A stretch of DNA of 64,000 nucleotides from Paramecium sonneborni (Eukaryota; Ciliophora; Oligohymenophorea; Peniculida; Parameciidae): contig CAJJDN010000141.1 in assembly GCA_905182985.1 (NCBI GenBank), positions 71,312 through 135,311 of the forward strand. Direction: 5' to 3'. The notes beneath the pieces are model-generated. The model was not told the origin of the DNA. It ran no database searches and was given only the letters and a program-made list of their open reading frames with translations. The translations under genes and the position numbers were made by a program. This document shows positions 63,603-64,000 of this stretch, piece by piece (position 1 is the first letter of the stretch; each line of letters starts with the position of its first letter).

Positions 63603-64000
63603 AACAATTTAAATTATAATGTTTTTGTTTGGTTATAATTTATATTAACTTTATTTCTTAAGAAATAATAAATAAAACTTATTATTTTATTTGTTATTCA
63701 ACTTACGAGTCTTTTTTACTTGATTAAAATCATTCCTAGAACAATCCTTTTCTAATTTAAAAGAATTAACATATAAATAAAATATTTTAATTTCAAATAC
63801 TCATTATTCATTTTAAAACAAAGTTAACCAAAACAATAATAACTATATTATATACTTTAATTAACTATATTATATACTTTAAATAAAAACATGAAAACAT
63901 TATAAAAATATTTATTTTTGATTAACAATAATAATAGCTTTTTTTCTACATATAAACTAATCAAATAGTTGTAAGAAAATACAAAAAAACAATGTTTAAT
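63603..64000. other. About 400-nt region to the right edge
   Basis: Upstream flank of the anoctamin gene. Contains a 22-bp tandem repeat (63841-63884). No gene seen. Confidence 0.4.
63841..63884. repeat. 22-bp tandem repeat, two units
   Basis: Two adjacent units beginning AACTATATTATATACTTTAA (63841-63862 and 63863-63884), differing only in the second-to-last base. Short AT-rich tandem duplication, no known function. Confidence 0.8.

Overview
This is a stretch of ciliate somatic (macronuclear) genome, very probably from the genus Paramecium. Nearly every gene reads through only if TAA and TAG are glutamine and TGA is the sole stop. Introns are tiny (about 17-35 nt, GT...AG, usually GTA...TAG), genes are tightly packed on both strands, and the DNA is strongly AT-rich. 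One 27-bp TA-bounded insertion looks like a Paramecium internal eliminated sequence (IES). I translated by hand with that code and placed introns where frame and family similarity required them. Exon boundaries are therefore inferences, and every CDS span below runs from start codon to stop codon including introns. Layout, left to right. 1-14.4 kb: a large VLIG-type GTPase running off the left end; a B-box-like/coiled-coil/WD40 protein; a DHHC palmitoyltransferase; and an LRR/coiled-coil gene. This part contains three single-N joins (6093, 11359, 12622), each followed by a re-start of sequence already given, so it holds redundant contig ends rather than real duplications. 14.6-27.2 kb: a Lon-type AAA+ protein with a substituted protease dyad, an RBR ubiquitin ligase, a coiled-coil protein, ADF/cofilin, a pseudokinase with a Gln-rich tail, a Gln-rich unknown, an SCP2-domain protein, an AAGAB/p34-like protein, TIM44 and a Myb protein. 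28.3-45.8 kb: two adjacent starch-binding (CBM20) genes, an FtsX-like permease, small unknowns, a CWC16/CCDC130 splicing factor, a putatively myristoylated small protein, a DOMON surface protein, a RING/coiled-coil protein, SmE, an EFHC/DM10 ciliary protein, a kinase-like protein and a long LRR protein. 46-63.6 kb: a 916-residue kinase, a TPR protein, a UIM-containing ubiquitin protease, VPS4, a tail-anchored TPR protein, a gene-poor stretch with relics, and an anoctamin. The gene set is ordinary cell biology (ubiquitin, vesicle traffic, cilia, mitochondrial import, splicing, lipid and carbohydrate handling) with no operons. Adjacent genes often lie divergent or convergent with only 21-60 nt between them. 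No rRNA, convincing tRNA, CRISPR or prophage was seen. The points most worth a second look are the retained IES inside a repeated contig end, the dyad-less Lon protein, four independently inferred 17-nt introns, three HGD-type kinase-like genes, and an unexplained cluster of inverted repeats near 57.8 kb.
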